From the NCBI GenBank assembly GCA_965661085.1, contig CBFIDA010000001.1, forward strand, positions 1-64,000: 64,000 nucleotides of DNA, in the 5' to 3' direction. Position numbers and translations under genes: made by a program. The notes below the pieces were generated by a model. It saw only the letters and a list, made by a program, of their open reading frames with translations, was not told the DNA's origin and ran no database searches. Positions 26,841 to 35,445 of the stretch are shown piece by piece (within the stretch, counting starts at the first letter, position 1; every line of letters begins with the position of its first letter). The DNA comes from CBFIDA01 sp965661085. GTDB lineage: Bacteria; Pseudomonadota; Gammaproteobacteria; Comchoanobacterales; Comchoanobacteraceae.

Positions 26841-27854
26841 TTAGATGTGAGCAGAGACACGCAACGCTGTGGTTTTCGTTTTGATGTCTGTTGCATCAGT
26901 AACCTGGCGGTAACCGAGGCCAATGTTTGCAGTCGCATTCAATGGTGTTTCAACACTGAAGCTGATCGCTCTTGGCTTTTTGGTTTGTGTTGTAGCAGCA
27001 GTATCGGCACGCTCAACTTGACCAGTGAAGGTGTACTTACCCATGGCCTTGGTTGATGCACGCAAACCGAACCACTTTTGCTTGACGTTGGATGCAGCTA
27101 CAGCGTAGTCCTTACCTTTAGACTGGTTGTAGGCAGCCATTAAGCTGACTGGTCCAGCCTGAGTTGATACGGACAAGTCGGTCACATCTTTTTTACCGTT
27201 TACGGTAGCGCCGTCGTTGTCTTGATCATACTTCGCAAAACCCATTTGCATCTTGAAACCATGCATGGCTGTACCTAAATTGATGCCTGTGACATCAAAT
27301 TTAGGGTTGGTGCCGTCTGTGGCATCACCAACGATTGCAGAAACGTTGAACTGATTGAACTTGGTGCCCAAAGAAAGCACGTCACGTTTGTAACTGGAAG
27401 GCGAAACAAAGTTGTTCAATACATTTGCAGGAACAGTGTCAATCAATCGACTGTTGATGGATTGACCGCCGAAGATGTATGCGTTTGCTGCAGCGTTTGT
27501 AGACTCACCAAACCCATCACGGACGTTTGTGCGACCCAATGACCAGTGCAATGCACCCTGGTTGCCCATGACATGCATGTCGTCCAACATGATTTGATCG
27601 TTGCTGTTGCCATCGGTATCACTGTTGACACTGAAGTGTGCGTCAAAACCCTTTGTGGCAAGACCTAAGTAACCCGCAATGTTGTGGGTACGTGTGGACT
27701 CGTTGCCATCTTTTTTAGAATGCGTGATGCCAGCAGCGCCAGATGCGGTCCAGTTCAAATTAGAGAACATGCGCTTGGCACTTGAGTGATGACCCGCAAA
27801 TGAAGTCACTGCCAATGATCCTGCTAGGATCATACCTATATATGTTTTAGCCAT
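26841..27854 (-). CDS. Gram-negative outer-membrane porin
   Basis: 337 aa. A signal peptide (MAKTYIGMILAGSLAVTSFA) precedes alternating short beta-strands with Gly/aromatic turns, typical of general porins (GYLGLATKGFDAHFSV, ALHWSLGRTNVRDGFGE, NIGLGYRQVTD). It ends in RVSAHI, which lacks the usual terminal Phe of barrel beta-signals. It has its own strong promoter, an ideal Shine-Dalgarno (AAGGAG, 7 nt) and a terminator, so it is a self-contained high-expression unit. It sits between two near-identical icmD genes inside the Dot/Icm island, which has no parallel I know in Legionella. The exact porin family is not determined. Confidence 0.8.
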   Translation of the reverse strand: MAKTYIGMILAGSLAVTSFAGHHSSAKRMFSNLNWTASGAAGITHSKKDGNESTRTHNIAGYLGLATKGFDAHFSVNSDTDGNSNDQIMLDDMHVMGNQGALHWSLGRTNVRDGFGESTNAAANAYIFGGQSINSRLIDTVPANVLNNFVSPSSYKRDVLSLGTKFNQFNVSAIVGDATDGTNPKFDVTGINLGTAMHGFKMQMGFAKYDQDNDGATVNGKKDVTDLSVSTQAGPVSLMAAYNQSKGKDYAVAASNVKQKWFGLRASTKAMGKYTFTGQVERADTAATTQTKKPRAISFSVETPLNATANIGLGYRQVTDATDIKTKTTALRVSAHI

Positions 27855-27926
27855 CTTTAACTCCTTAAGTAAACTTATTCAGCTAATCAATAAATGAGTC
27901 CTGCGCCTTGCCCATTTAATATCATG

Positions 27927-27956
27927 AGGTTAGCAACGTGCCAACAGCTCTGTCAA
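27927..27956 (-). promoter_or_regulatory. Strong promoter of the porin gene
   Basis: On the minus strand, consensus -35 TTGACA (27951-27956), 18-bp spacer, -10 TAACCT (27927-27932). The leader is about 65 nt and AT-rich, ending in AAGGAG before the ATG. Confidence 0.7.
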
Positions 27957-28231
27957 GCACTAAAATGCGGTCATTTTCGGAATTTCCTCAAAAAGTGATT
28001 TCAAACAGTGACTTATGACCTTAAATTAATCTTGGGCAATCAAAAAAAAGGCAAACTCACTGCAAAAAAACCATACATGAGAGAAATGGTGCCGCCATTT
28101 AAACCACAAAATTGAGGTTGTGCGTTGCATGCTGCGGATGCCAATGCCGGTGGCATGTGCAAATCAATGTCACAACACCCCAAAGAATGAGCCAGCGACA
28201 ATACAATGCGGACCAAGTATCATCCATGGCG

Positions 28232-28669
28232 TCAGCCAGGTAAATTTTGAGCGCCTGCACCATCAAAACCACCCCCAATGTTTGTGGTGGTGCCATAAAT
28301 TGATTTGGCAGCGGGTTTGTACAAGCCAGGCAGAAACACCAACAATACCGAGATCGCCAACAATGCAAAAGGCGTACCAATGGGCACTTGCGTTGGATTG
28401 TCTTTGTGTTGCTTAAATTTAAAGATAGCGGAAATACCAAAACCAATGCCAGCAATGTATGCGGTGCCTGTCATCAGTTCACCAATGGCCCTGAATTGCG
28501 CCTTCAAATTGCTTGCCATACCTGCAATGGTGGTGGCTCTGGTCACTGCTGAACTGGAGGCGCTTGCCCCGCCGCCACCAGCGGTTTGTGCCATAGAAGG
28601 GTCAAGCCAGATCAACAAGCAAAATGCGCCAATGAGATACAAAACATGGATGTGCATACGTTTCAGCAT
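28232..28669 (-). CDS. IcmD/DotP paralogue 3
   Basis: 145 aa. A signal peptide (HVLYLIGAFCLLIWLDPSMA) is followed by a Gly/Ser-rich stretch (GGGGASASSSA), then GMASNLKAQFRAIGELMTG and the two-helix core with KFKQHKDNPTQVPIGTPFAL and LPGLYKPAAKSIYG. It ends in AGAQNLPG, a shorter form of the shared tail. ATG 28669 follows GGGAAG. It is downstream of icmC, so of the three it is nearest to the icmG-icmC block, while the porin separates it from copies 2 and 1. Confidence 0.9.
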   Translation of the reverse strand: MLKRMHIHVLYLIGAFCLLIWLDPSMAQTAGGGGASASSSAVTRATTIAGMASNLKAQFRAIGELMTGTAYIAGIGFGISAIFKFKQHKDNPTQVPIGTPFALLAISVLLVFLPGLYKPAAKSIYGTTTNIGGGFDGAGAQNLPG

Positions 28670-29053
28670 GATTCAACTTCCCAAACAAAGACACAATCAA
28701 CTTATCTTATGTTCCATATCATGTAAAGCATTTTAATGCCGTCGTTTCATTCAAATTTGAAAACAAACGTCAGGCGATACAGCCTCGATCACGACCTGGC
28801 ATGACATAAGGTGGATTGCATCTTAGCGCTTGCCAACCATTGCAACGCACCCAAAACACAACATGGAGGTTGTCATGATACACTTGCTGATGGTCTGAAT
28901 GCTGTTACGCTCACTGCACCGGCATTCAAACTGTCAACCAAAGCTTTAATTGGCCCATATGATGATTGCATGAAAACGACACGACCATATGCACCACTCA
29001 TTTGTTGATCTGAAGTAACGGTTGCAAGCTGAATGCAATGAGATTGGGCATCC
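28670..29053. other. Intergenic between icmC and IcmD paralogue 3
   Basis: A gap of 384 bp inside the island. A minus-strand frame ending near 28873 (MSGAYGRVVFMQSSYGPIKA from about 28998) is short and lacks a ribosome site; it may be the relic of another gene. A weak minus promoter (TTTACA, 17 bp, TAAGTT) lies near 28700-28730. Confidence 0.35.
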
Positions 29054-29668
29054 CTACAAGCCAAGTGTTTGGTTGATCATGTCAATTGTGCCTGTGATGT
29101 TGATTGCCATGACGCCAGCAATAACGTGCATCAGACCTTTTGACATGTTGCCAGGCTGTGCATTTTCCTTATTGGCTTTTACCAGGAGCACCCAGCCACG
29201 AAAAAAAGCAATGAGCCCAATCACCTGTATCAAACCGATCATGGGTGTGATGGCACTGTACCAGGTATCGGTCCCCTGCCGTGATTCCCATGACACTGTG
29301 TTTTGTACACTGTCGGTTGCGAACAACGTCATCAACAAGATTTTAATGAATGCTGGTGTATTGATCAAAATCACACCAATGATGACCACAAAAGATGGCC
29401 CAGTTAAGCCCGCACCGCCGCCCATGAATGCCGTTTTATAACCCATTTTCTTGAGCATGTATAGACCTTTAAGCACAAAGAACACTCCCGCAATCCAACA
29501 TATTTTTTCAATGGCTGGATACACCTTCTCTAGGCTGATGTTCAGGTTTTCAAAGATTCTCATGGCTGAGGTGGCCTCAGCAGTGGCAGCAAGGACCATC
29601 AGCAACACACACAACATGCATGCAAAGACTTTGTGATAAACGTTGGTTTGAACGTTGGCTTCAGCCAT
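29054..29668 (-). CDS. icmC: Dot/Icm inner-membrane protein IcmC/DotE
   Basis: 204 aa (Legionella 194). The N-terminal signal/anchor (KVFACMLCVLLMVLAATAEA) is followed by three hydrophobic helices: KICWIAGVFFVLKGLYML, FVVIIGVILINTPAFIKILL and TPMIGLIQVIGLIAFFRGWV. The C-terminal GLMHVIAGVMAINITGTIDM is characteristic of IcmC/DotE and the IncI TraQ-like family. ATG 29668 overlaps the 3' end of icmG by 8 bp; TTG 29680 is less likely. It has the same neighbours as in Legionella (icmG-icmC-icmD). Confidence 0.93.
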   Translation of the reverse strand: MAEANVQTNVYHKVFACMLCVLLMVLAATAEATSAMRIFENLNISLEKVYPAIEKICWIAGVFFVLKGLYMLKKMGYKTAFMGGGAGLTGPSFVVIIGVILINTPAFIKILLMTLFATDSVQNTVSWESRQGTDTWYSAITPMIGLIQVIGLIAFFRGWVLLVKANKENAQPGNMSKGLMHVIAGVMAINITGTIDMINQTLGL

Positions 29669-30425
29669 TTGTTTTCTCAAATGTTATGGTGCGTCCTGAA
29701 CTTGTTTTCACAAGCCCAATATCTGGCAAAATGGCCGTGACAACACCATAAGTTGGCACAGCATCTCCCACTTGTACTGTTAAGTAAGGATGACTGGGCG
29801 AACTCAACCATGCGCGCCCATGAATCAAAGCTTTGACAGCGTAGTGTTTCTGTATTTTGGGAACAATTTTTTTAGGCGTCAACTTTTTGGGGGTTTTCTT
29901 GACAACGATTTTGGGTTTTTTCACTTTCATGGCCTTCATCTGATCAGACAACAGAGAGATTTCATAATGAAGATCACCAATGTTGTTGGTCAACTCTGCC
30001 ATCACGTCCTCTAAGTGATGCACCTTAGACATCACTTTTTGAATCTCTTGCACATTGTTTGCAGATTGATTCTGAAAAGATTTCATTTTTTCTTGGATGA
30101 CGTTCTGATGGGCCTGATCTTTCTCTTGTTGTGCCTTCAATTGTACAGCAAGACTTTTGGCTGCTGTACGTTTTTGAACGACCGGAGGTTTATCAACCTT
30201 TTGGGGTTCTGGTGTGGCATTGCCCCCAATCAAAAAACTCAACAAATGCGATACAAGATAAGAAAACAACATGAATCCGACCAATGTGCCCAACACCTTT
30301 GGATCTTTCAGCATCGCAAGTTGCGAACTTACGGTCTCTGTGCGTCCCTGTTTAGTACCCATGCCATAGGTCTGGTCTGTGTCTTGAGTATCCTCTGGGT
30401 AGTCATAATGATCTTTGTTGGCCAT
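29661..30425 (-). CDS. icmG: Dot/Icm core protein IcmG/DotF
   Basis: 254 aa (Legionella 269). A cytoplasmic N-terminus rich in Asp/Tyr/Thr is followed by one membrane segment (about 44-68, GTLVGFMLFSYLVSHLLSFL), a periplasmic coiled coil (98-165), a basic Lys/Pro linker (KPKIVVKKTPKKLTPKKIVP) and a C-terminal beta domain with VQVGDAVPTYGVVTAI and VKTSSGRTITFE. DotF stabilises the core complex with DotC, DotD, DotG and DotH. AAGGAG lies 8 nt before ATG 30425; icmE ends 15 bp upstream. Confidence 0.93.
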   Translation of the reverse strand: MANKDHYDYPEDTQDTDQTYGMGTKQGRTETVSSQLAMLKDPKVLGTLVGFMLFSYLVSHLLSFLIGGNATPEPQKVDKPPVVQKRTAAKSLAVQLKAQQEKDQAHQNVIQEKMKSFQNQSANNVQEIQKVMSKVHHLEDVMAELTNNIGDLHYEISLLSDQMKAMKVKKPKIVVKKTPKKLTPKKIVPKIQKHYAVKALIHGRAWLSSPSHPYLTVQVGDAVPTYGVVTAILPDIGLVKTSSGRTITFEKTNG

Positions 30426-30440
30426 GATCCTTGCTCCTTA

Positions 30441-33400
30441 TCATTGCTGAGGTAATGTGAAATCAGACATAAACAAAATGCCTATACCGGTGCCAGGGTA
30501 AACCCTTACGGTATTGGGGGTGTTGTACAATGGCTTGATGTTCGATGAGAGCGCTGTGCCAACCTGCCCCAATCCCATATAAGTCAACTGTTTGTTGCTG
30601 TAAGTTGGATTGGTTTGGGTGGTTGTGGTCGTTGATGTCACGGTTTTAGAACCTGACTGCTCCACACCCTTGGCATACCCACTGATGAATGATGATGCAA
30701 ACAACGCGCCATATCGCAACAAGTAATGACGATCAACCGATGATGCCAAAGCTGTGCGAGCGGTATTCTGATCGATGGCCACGGTATTCACAGCCAATGA
30801 ATTTTTGTGTCCGGGTATATTGGCCATCGTAAATTTTAACACAACACGATCTTTTTGCAGTGTGTACGCACCAATCAGTTTTGTTCCTTTCAACGGGCCC
30901 AACATGATGGTTGCCAAAACGGGGCTTTTGACATCTGAATTGATGCCTGTGTCAATGACGCCAAATAAAATTGTGCCCGCCTTATACACTTGACCCGATA
31001 CGGCGGCTTGACCCAATATTTTACCCCCATCTGCAGCCGAAGCCGTAGACATGTCAGGTAATACGGATTGATACGTGCTCAATTGTCGAGGCTTTTGAGC
31101 CCATCCTGACATCAAGGATGATGCCGCACCCACCATTTGCTGCGTTTTATTGGCAATGTCTTGCTTCCGTTGTTGCGCGTTCATTTGCTGGTCTTGTTGC
31201 AACTGAATTTGTCTGAGGATTCTTTGTTCTGGTGTCATGGCGTTGTTGGTGTTTGCCATCACTTGATCTGCCATGCTGCCTCCCATTGCTGCATCAATTT
31301 GATTGGGAGCAAAACCAGCATTGTACAAATCATTTCTGCTGAACCCTGCTTTCGCCAGCTGATCGGTTGTGTAACCTGCTTGCTTCAACTCTGCAGCGGT
31401 CATTCCAGATGCTTTGAGTGCTTTGAGTTTGGCATGCTGATTTTGTTGGGAAGGTGCTGAAGCAGCCAAGGCCGTAGCGTTGTAGCCCGCTTGCTTGAGT
31501 GCACGAGGACTGAAACCAGCAGATGCCAACTGCGCAGCACTGAATCCTGCCTGCTTAAGTTGTGCAGCTGAAAAGCCTGCTGCTTTCATTTGATCGGCTG
31601 TAAAACCAGCGTTTTTGAGCTGTGATGCGTTGTAGCCTGCTTGGTTGAGTTGCTTGGCAGTGAAACCAGCGTGCTTTAAGTCTGCTGCAGTGAAACCAGC
31701 GGATCGGAGATCTCTTGCTGTGTAGCCTGCCGCACGCAGAGATGCAGCAGAGCAGCCTTTGGCCCGCAATGCTCGCGCAGAAATGCCATCTTGATGGGCT
31801 TGTTTGAGTGCTGCGACATCACACCCCTTTGGTGTTTGATGTGTCAAGGCCTGTGCAATTTCTCCCGGCGAAAACCCAGCAGCCAAAAGTTGGCTGTGGT
31901 TCAAACCTGCATCTTTCAAGGCATTGACTGAAAAGCCCGCCTCACGCAACGCATTGGGCGTGTATCCTGCGCGCAACAATGACTTTGCACTGTACCCAGC
32001 AGCGTTCAATTGGCTTGCGGTATAACCCGCTGACTTCAAAGCTGCAGCGCTGCAACCTTGGTCTTTCAGGTGCCCTGCTGAAATGCCAGAGTCATGGGCT
32101 TTCTTGAGTGCAGATAAATTACAAGCAGGGTTGCCCGAAGCTTGTCCGAAGCCAGCAGCGCTCAATCGATCTTTGCTGTAACCTGCCCGAACCAAATCTC
32201 CATGAGAATAGCCAGCATTGTCCAAGTCTGTTGGACCATAGCCAGCTTTCTTCAAGGCTGAAGCATCAAAGCCAGCGTCTTTCAGATCATGAGCAGAAAA
32301 GCCTGCGGCACGCAATTCTGAAGGACCAAAGCCAGCATCTTTCATTTGCCCAGCTGTGAAACCTGCTTTTTTCAGGGCCAGAGCTGAGAAGCCTGCTTGA
32401 CGTAAGGATTTTGCGGACAGACCTGCATCTGCCAGATCTTTGGCCGTAAACCCTGCCTTTTTCAATGCAGCAGGCGCAACACCTGCGTCCAACAAATCTT
32501 TGGCTGTGAAGCCTGCAGCTTTGAGGTCTTTGGGTGAAAAACTCGCGGCCAACAATGATTTAGTAGAAAAACCGGCAGCTCGAAGTTGTTTGGCGGTGAA
32601 ACCGGCAGCTTTGAGTGCCTGTGCATCATAGCCTGCTGCTTTCAATTCTGCTGCAGTGAAACCTGCCTGTTTGAGCTCAGAAGCTGTGAAGCCGGCTGCC
32701 ATGAGTGCAGCAGCGCTGCAACCTTTGGCACGCAACACAGAAGCATTGACGCCCGATGCACGTTCTTTTTTGAGCGCACCAACATCACATTTCTTATACA
32801 CCATGTCAGATATGCCAGCATTGGCCATATCTTGTGGCGAAAGTCCTGCGTTCTTCAGTGCCTCAGACGAGAAACCGGCTGCACTCAAATCTTTGGGTGT
32901 GAAACCGGAAGCAAGCAGTTTTTGTGCCCCATAACCCATGTCATTGAGTTGTTTGGCATTGAATCCCGCTCGTCTCAGTTGTGCCACCGTCACGCCAGCA
33001 TTTTTCAGTGCCATGGCAGGATAACCTGCATTGGCCAACTGACCGGGTGTGTAACCTGCGGCCACCATGTCCGATGCAGAAACACCTGCCTGTTTGAGCT
33101 CATTGGCAGAGAAACCTGCCTCTCTGAGTTGTGTTGGGTTGAAGCCAGCCTTCAGCAACTGTTGCGCAGAAAAGCCAGCACTGGCCAATTCGCCAGCTGT
33201 GTAGCCTGCAGCTTTCAAAGAAGCAGCATCACACCCTTTGCAGCGCAATTCTGAAGCTTTCACACCCGCAGCTCTGGCGCGTCGCAGTGCATCGATGTCG
33301 CATTTTTTAAGTGATGGCTTGGCGGCATCGTTCAACTGAGGTGATTTGGAAAAGTCAAGCGCATCACCGTCTGCAACCGTTGAACGCACCAATGTGGGGA

Positions 33401-33674
33401 TGGCACTTTTGCCTGTTTTCTCAGCGGTTTTTGCCTGTTGCACATTCTGTTTGGTTTGCAGTTTGACGTAGTCTTGTGAAGGGCTGCCAAGGCCTGGTGT
33501 CGATTCAATTTTTGGTGTCCCGACAAGGGAAACACGCTCAGAAGGTTTACTGGCCTCTTGTTGTGCGCGTTTCACTGCCACATAAATCACTGCAATGGCG
33601 ATCAGCGTGGCAATAAAAATGATTTTTCTGCCTTTTGCTTGCTGCACTGTACCCAGTTTTTTTTGGTCGGACAT
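30441..33674 (-). CDS. icmE: Dot/Icm channel protein IcmE/DotG (VirB10-like, decapeptide repeats)
   Basis: Bridges the inner membrane and the outer-membrane core as the central channel protein. 1077 aa (Legionella 1048). A cytoplasmic N-terminus precedes one membrane helix (17-34) and a linker. A long array of 10-residue repeats follows (about 124-793, consensus A-G-[FY]-[ST]-A-x-x-L-K-x). Last comes a Gln-rich stretch and the VirB10/TrbI-like C-terminal domain (about 880-1077), including AGTILFGVIDTGINSDVKSP and the closing VYPGTGIGILFMSDF. AGGAGG precedes the ATG at good spacing. The neighbours icmK and icmG match Legionella. The repeats include four Cys-framed units, described separately. 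Confidence 0.96.
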   Translation of the reverse strand: MSDQKKLGTVQQAKGRKIIFIATLIAIAVIYVAVKRAQQEASKPSERVSLVGTPKIESTPGLGSPSQDYVKLQTKQNVQQAKTAEKTGKSAIPTLVRSTVADGDALDFSKSPQLNDAAKPSLKKCDIDALRRARAAGVKASELRCKGCDAASLKAAGYTAGELASAGFSAQQLLKAGFNPTQLREAGFSANELKQAGVSASDMVAAGYTPGQLANAGYPAMALKNAGVTVAQLRRAGFNAKQLNDMGYGAQKLLASGFTPKDLSAAGFSSEALKNAGLSPQDMANAGISDMVYKKCDVGALKKERASGVNASVLRAKGCSAAALMAAGFTASELKQAGFTAAELKAAGYDAQALKAAGFTAKQLRAAGFSTKSLLAASFSPKDLKAAGFTAKDLLDAGVAPAALKKAGFTAKDLADAGLSAKSLRQAGFSALALKKAGFTAGQMKDAGFGPSELRAAGFSAHDLKDAGFDASALKKAGYGPTDLDNAGYSHGDLVRAGYSKDRLSAAGFGQASGNPACNLSALKKAHDSGISAGHLKDQGCSAAALKSAGYTASQLNAAGYSAKSLLRAGYTPNALREAGFSVNALKDAGLNHSQLLAAGFSPGEIAQALTHQTPKGCDVAALKQAHQDGISARALRAKGCSAASLRAAGYTARDLRSAGFTAADLKHAGFTAKQLNQAGYNASQLKNAGFTADQMKAAGFSAAQLKQAGFSAAQLASAGFSPRALKQAGYNATALAASAPSQQNQHAKLKALKASGMTAAELKQAGYTTDQLAKAGFSRNDLYNAGFAPNQIDAAMGGSMADQVMANTNNAMTPEQRILRQIQLQQDQQMNAQQRKQDIANKTQQMVGAASSLMSGWAQKPRQLSTYQSVLPDMSTASAADGGKILGQAAVSGQVYKAGTILFGVIDTGINSDVKSPVLATIMLGPLKGTKLIGAYTLQKDRVVLKFTMANIPGHKNSLAVNTVAIDQNTARTALASSVDRHYLLRYGALFASSFISGYAKGVEQSGSKTVTSTTTTTQTNPTYSNKQLTYMGLGQVGTALSSNIKPLYNTPNTVRVYPGTGIGILFMSDFTLPQQ
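31296..33302 (-). repeat. Coding decapeptide repeats of DotG with four Cys-framed superrepeats
   Basis: Around 60 imperfect 30-bp units encode 10-residue repeats of the AGF(S/T)AxxLKx type. They are grouped into four blocks, each opened by a C-[DN]-x-x-ALxxxxxxG-[VI]-x-A motif with Cys at 125, 296, 518 and 618 and a second Cys exactly 23 residues later (148, 319, 541, 641). Blocks span 171, 222, 100 and roughly 175 residues. Confidence 0.9.
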
Positions 33675-33675
33675 A

Positions 33676-34749
33676 TTAAATTCCTCCTATCGTGAGCTTA
33701 ACCGTTCTGCCATGGCTCAGGGCCAACACCACAGAACTTGGTGGCAAAGCATAAGCGTGGACCGCGCCATCTGAGCTGGACATGGTGCCGTACCAACTGG
33801 GTGAAATCACCGTATGTTTGGTACGCAAGTACATTTGCGAACCCTTGATCCATGCTTCACCTCCACCTTTGACAGTCAATGATTTACTGCCTTTGGGTGC
33901 TATGTGATTCAAAACATCGAGCAAGTCTGGCGATGTGGCATTGGCCATGAATTTGTGAACTGGATGCGCCATGGGTCCATTTCTGGGCACTTGAACATCC
34001 ACACGATAATCCACCTCTTTCTGTCCTGGAATCAAGGTCACCATCAAAGGTGTGTTGAGTCCTTGCAAAATGACGGCAAGATTGCCCTGTTTGTACATGG
34101 CGTTGGATTGTATCAATAAAGTGTTGCTTAAAATATTTGAAGCATCTTTTATTTTTTGTCCCTCAGGTTGCCATTTGATCGAAAAGGACTGTGGGTCACC
34201 AATGTCATAGCCTCTGATTGGCCAGGGTGCACCAGTTGCATCTAAAAAGACCAGGGATGTGACAAACCCAGCCCCCAATCGCACGACGGGTGGCGTAGCG
34301 CCTGGCTCTAAATTGATGACCATGGCCGAAGAAACTGGTTTAGGTGGCACACGATGCACCACGCTTTTAGCCGCGGTATTTGCATTGTACAACCGTCTCA
34401 GTTCTAAAATCTGTGGATTGGTCAATGGAAAGATGGTCTTTTTGAGTTGCTCAAACGCTTTTTCATCATTGGTGGCTTTGGTAGAAACACTTTGCTGCAT
34501 GGGTGTCGCCGGAGACTGGATGGGCGCCTGACGGGCTGGACTGGGCAGGAAAGCAGGGGTTTGTGGTGTGGGCACTGTCACCGCTGCCACTGGCGGCTGG
34601 GTCGAGATGGCGCGGTTACGGGTATCTTGACGATTGACTTGGTCCATCAACCCAGCGGGCACATTCAAAGGGTTGGATGTGGTTTGTGCATGCATGGAGG
34701 GCATCCATATCGACAAAATGGGCAGTAAAAAAATATAGTTCTTCATCAT
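33676..34749 (-). CDS. icmK: Dot/Icm outer-membrane core protein IcmK/DotH
   Basis: Outer-membrane core subunit (VirB9-like/TraN-like) that forms the pore disc with DotC and DotD. 357 aa (Legionella 360). Signal peptide MMKNYIFLLPILSIWMPSMHA; Pro/Thr/Gln-rich linker (about 55-95); helical segment FEQLKKTIFPLTNPQILELR; then the conserved beta domains (LEPGATPPVVRLGAGFVTSL, DATGAPWPIRGYDIGDPQSF, YRVDVQVPRNGP). AGGA precedes ATG 34749, so the longer frame from 34797 is not used. It ends 1 bp before icmE begins. Confidence 0.95.
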   Translation of the reverse strand: MMKNYIFLLPILSIWMPSMHAQTTSNPLNVPAGLMDQVNRQDTRNRAISTQPPVAAVTVPTPQTPAFLPSPARQAPIQSPATPMQQSVSTKATNDEKAFEQLKKTIFPLTNPQILELRRLYNANTAAKSVVHRVPPKPVSSAMVINLEPGATPPVVRLGAGFVTSLVFLDATGAPWPIRGYDIGDPQSFSIKWQPEGQKIKDASNILSNTLLIQSNAMYKQGNLAVILQGLNTPLMVTLIPGQKEVDYRVDVQVPRNGPMAHPVHKFMANATSPDLLDVLNHIAPKGSKSLTVKGGGEAWIKGSQMYLRTKHTVISPSWYGTMSSSDGAVHAYALPPSSVVLALSHGRTVKLTIGGI

Positions 34750-34756
34750 GGGTCCT

Positions 34757-35386
34757 TTAAGATCGACCAGGTGCGGCAATGAATTGCGTGATCGCAATGC
34801 CTTTGGGGGTGTTCAAGGTTGGAACACGTTGTACAATCATCCGTATGACCAGAGATTGTGTGAAACTACGATTGGCACTGTCATATTTGACCAAAATGGG
34901 CAGACTGATGCGCCAGGTGTACCGACCAAACAACACCATTTGGTCTTCGATGACGGGCGCGCCTGTTGCCACAGCAGTGGCTACCAATTTTGATGCCATG
35001 ACGGTTTGTAGATTTCTTGAAGCCGTGAGCGCTTGCTCAAAATTTTTCCAACCAGAAGGTGTAAAGTATTCTGAAGCTTCTTGAAGTTGTTTTCTGTAAT
35101 CCACAAAATTGTATGAATATGCCGCAACTGCAGCACGAGTTGCCCACTCAAGGAGCGCACTCGCAGAAACAACAGGCACGCTCAGCGGTTGAAGACGAAT
35201 CAAACTGCCGGACTGTGTTGTGGCAAAATATTCTGGACTGGGCCGATTTTTGAATAAGTAATAATTCAGTGACAATGAGCATGCATTGATCACCACCATC
35301 ACCAATAAAGCAATGGTTGTTTTGCGATAGTTTTCTTTATAAAAATCGTTACGATGTTTTACGATTTCTAATGCATCCTCTGCCAT
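34757..35386 (-). CDS. icmL: Dot/Icm inner-membrane protein IcmL/DotI
   Basis: VirB8-like (TraM-like) bitopic protein. 209 aa (Legionella 212). One helix (about 26-46, TTIALLVMVVINACSLSLNY) is followed by a periplasmic NTF2-like domain: VSASALLEWATRAAVAAYSY, FVDYRKQLQEASEYFTPSGW and VIRMIVQRVPTLNTPKGIAI are standard. In Legionella DotI pairs with its paralogue DotJ/IcmM, which is missing here, so DotI may form homo-oligomers only. GGAGGTG precedes ATG 35386. Confidence 0.95.
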   Translation of the reverse strand: MAEDALEIVKHRNDFYKENYRKTTIALLVMVVINACSLSLNYYLFKNRPSPEYFATTQSGSLIRLQPLSVPVVSASALLEWATRAAVAAYSYNFVDYRKQLQEASEYFTPSGWKNFEQALTASRNLQTVMASKLVATAVATGAPVIEDQMVLFGRYTWRISLPILVKYDSANRSFTQSLVIRMIVQRVPTLNTPKGIAITQFIAAPGRS

Positions 35387-35445
35387 ACTGCACCTCCATT
35401 TTCAATATACCAAGACGTCATTTTTAAAACAAGCTTGATCCAAGC

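Noticed and set aside
25593..28669. Assembly artefact producing the repeated icmD genes
   Set aside because: The copies differ at many silent sites and in their ends, so they are not a collapsed or duplicated assembly of one gene.
28873..29064. 63-codon minus frame between icmC and icmD
   Set aside because: Starts with TTG overlapping the icmC end and has no ribosome site or known family; at most a relic.
32586..33254. 222-codon plus-strand frame rich in Cys
   Set aside because: Antisense translation of the DotG repeat array; its regularity comes from the repeats.
31296..33302. Regular 30-bp periodicity suggesting a CRISPR array
   Set aside because: The units are degenerate at DNA level, have no spacers and encode protein repeats in frame through icmE.
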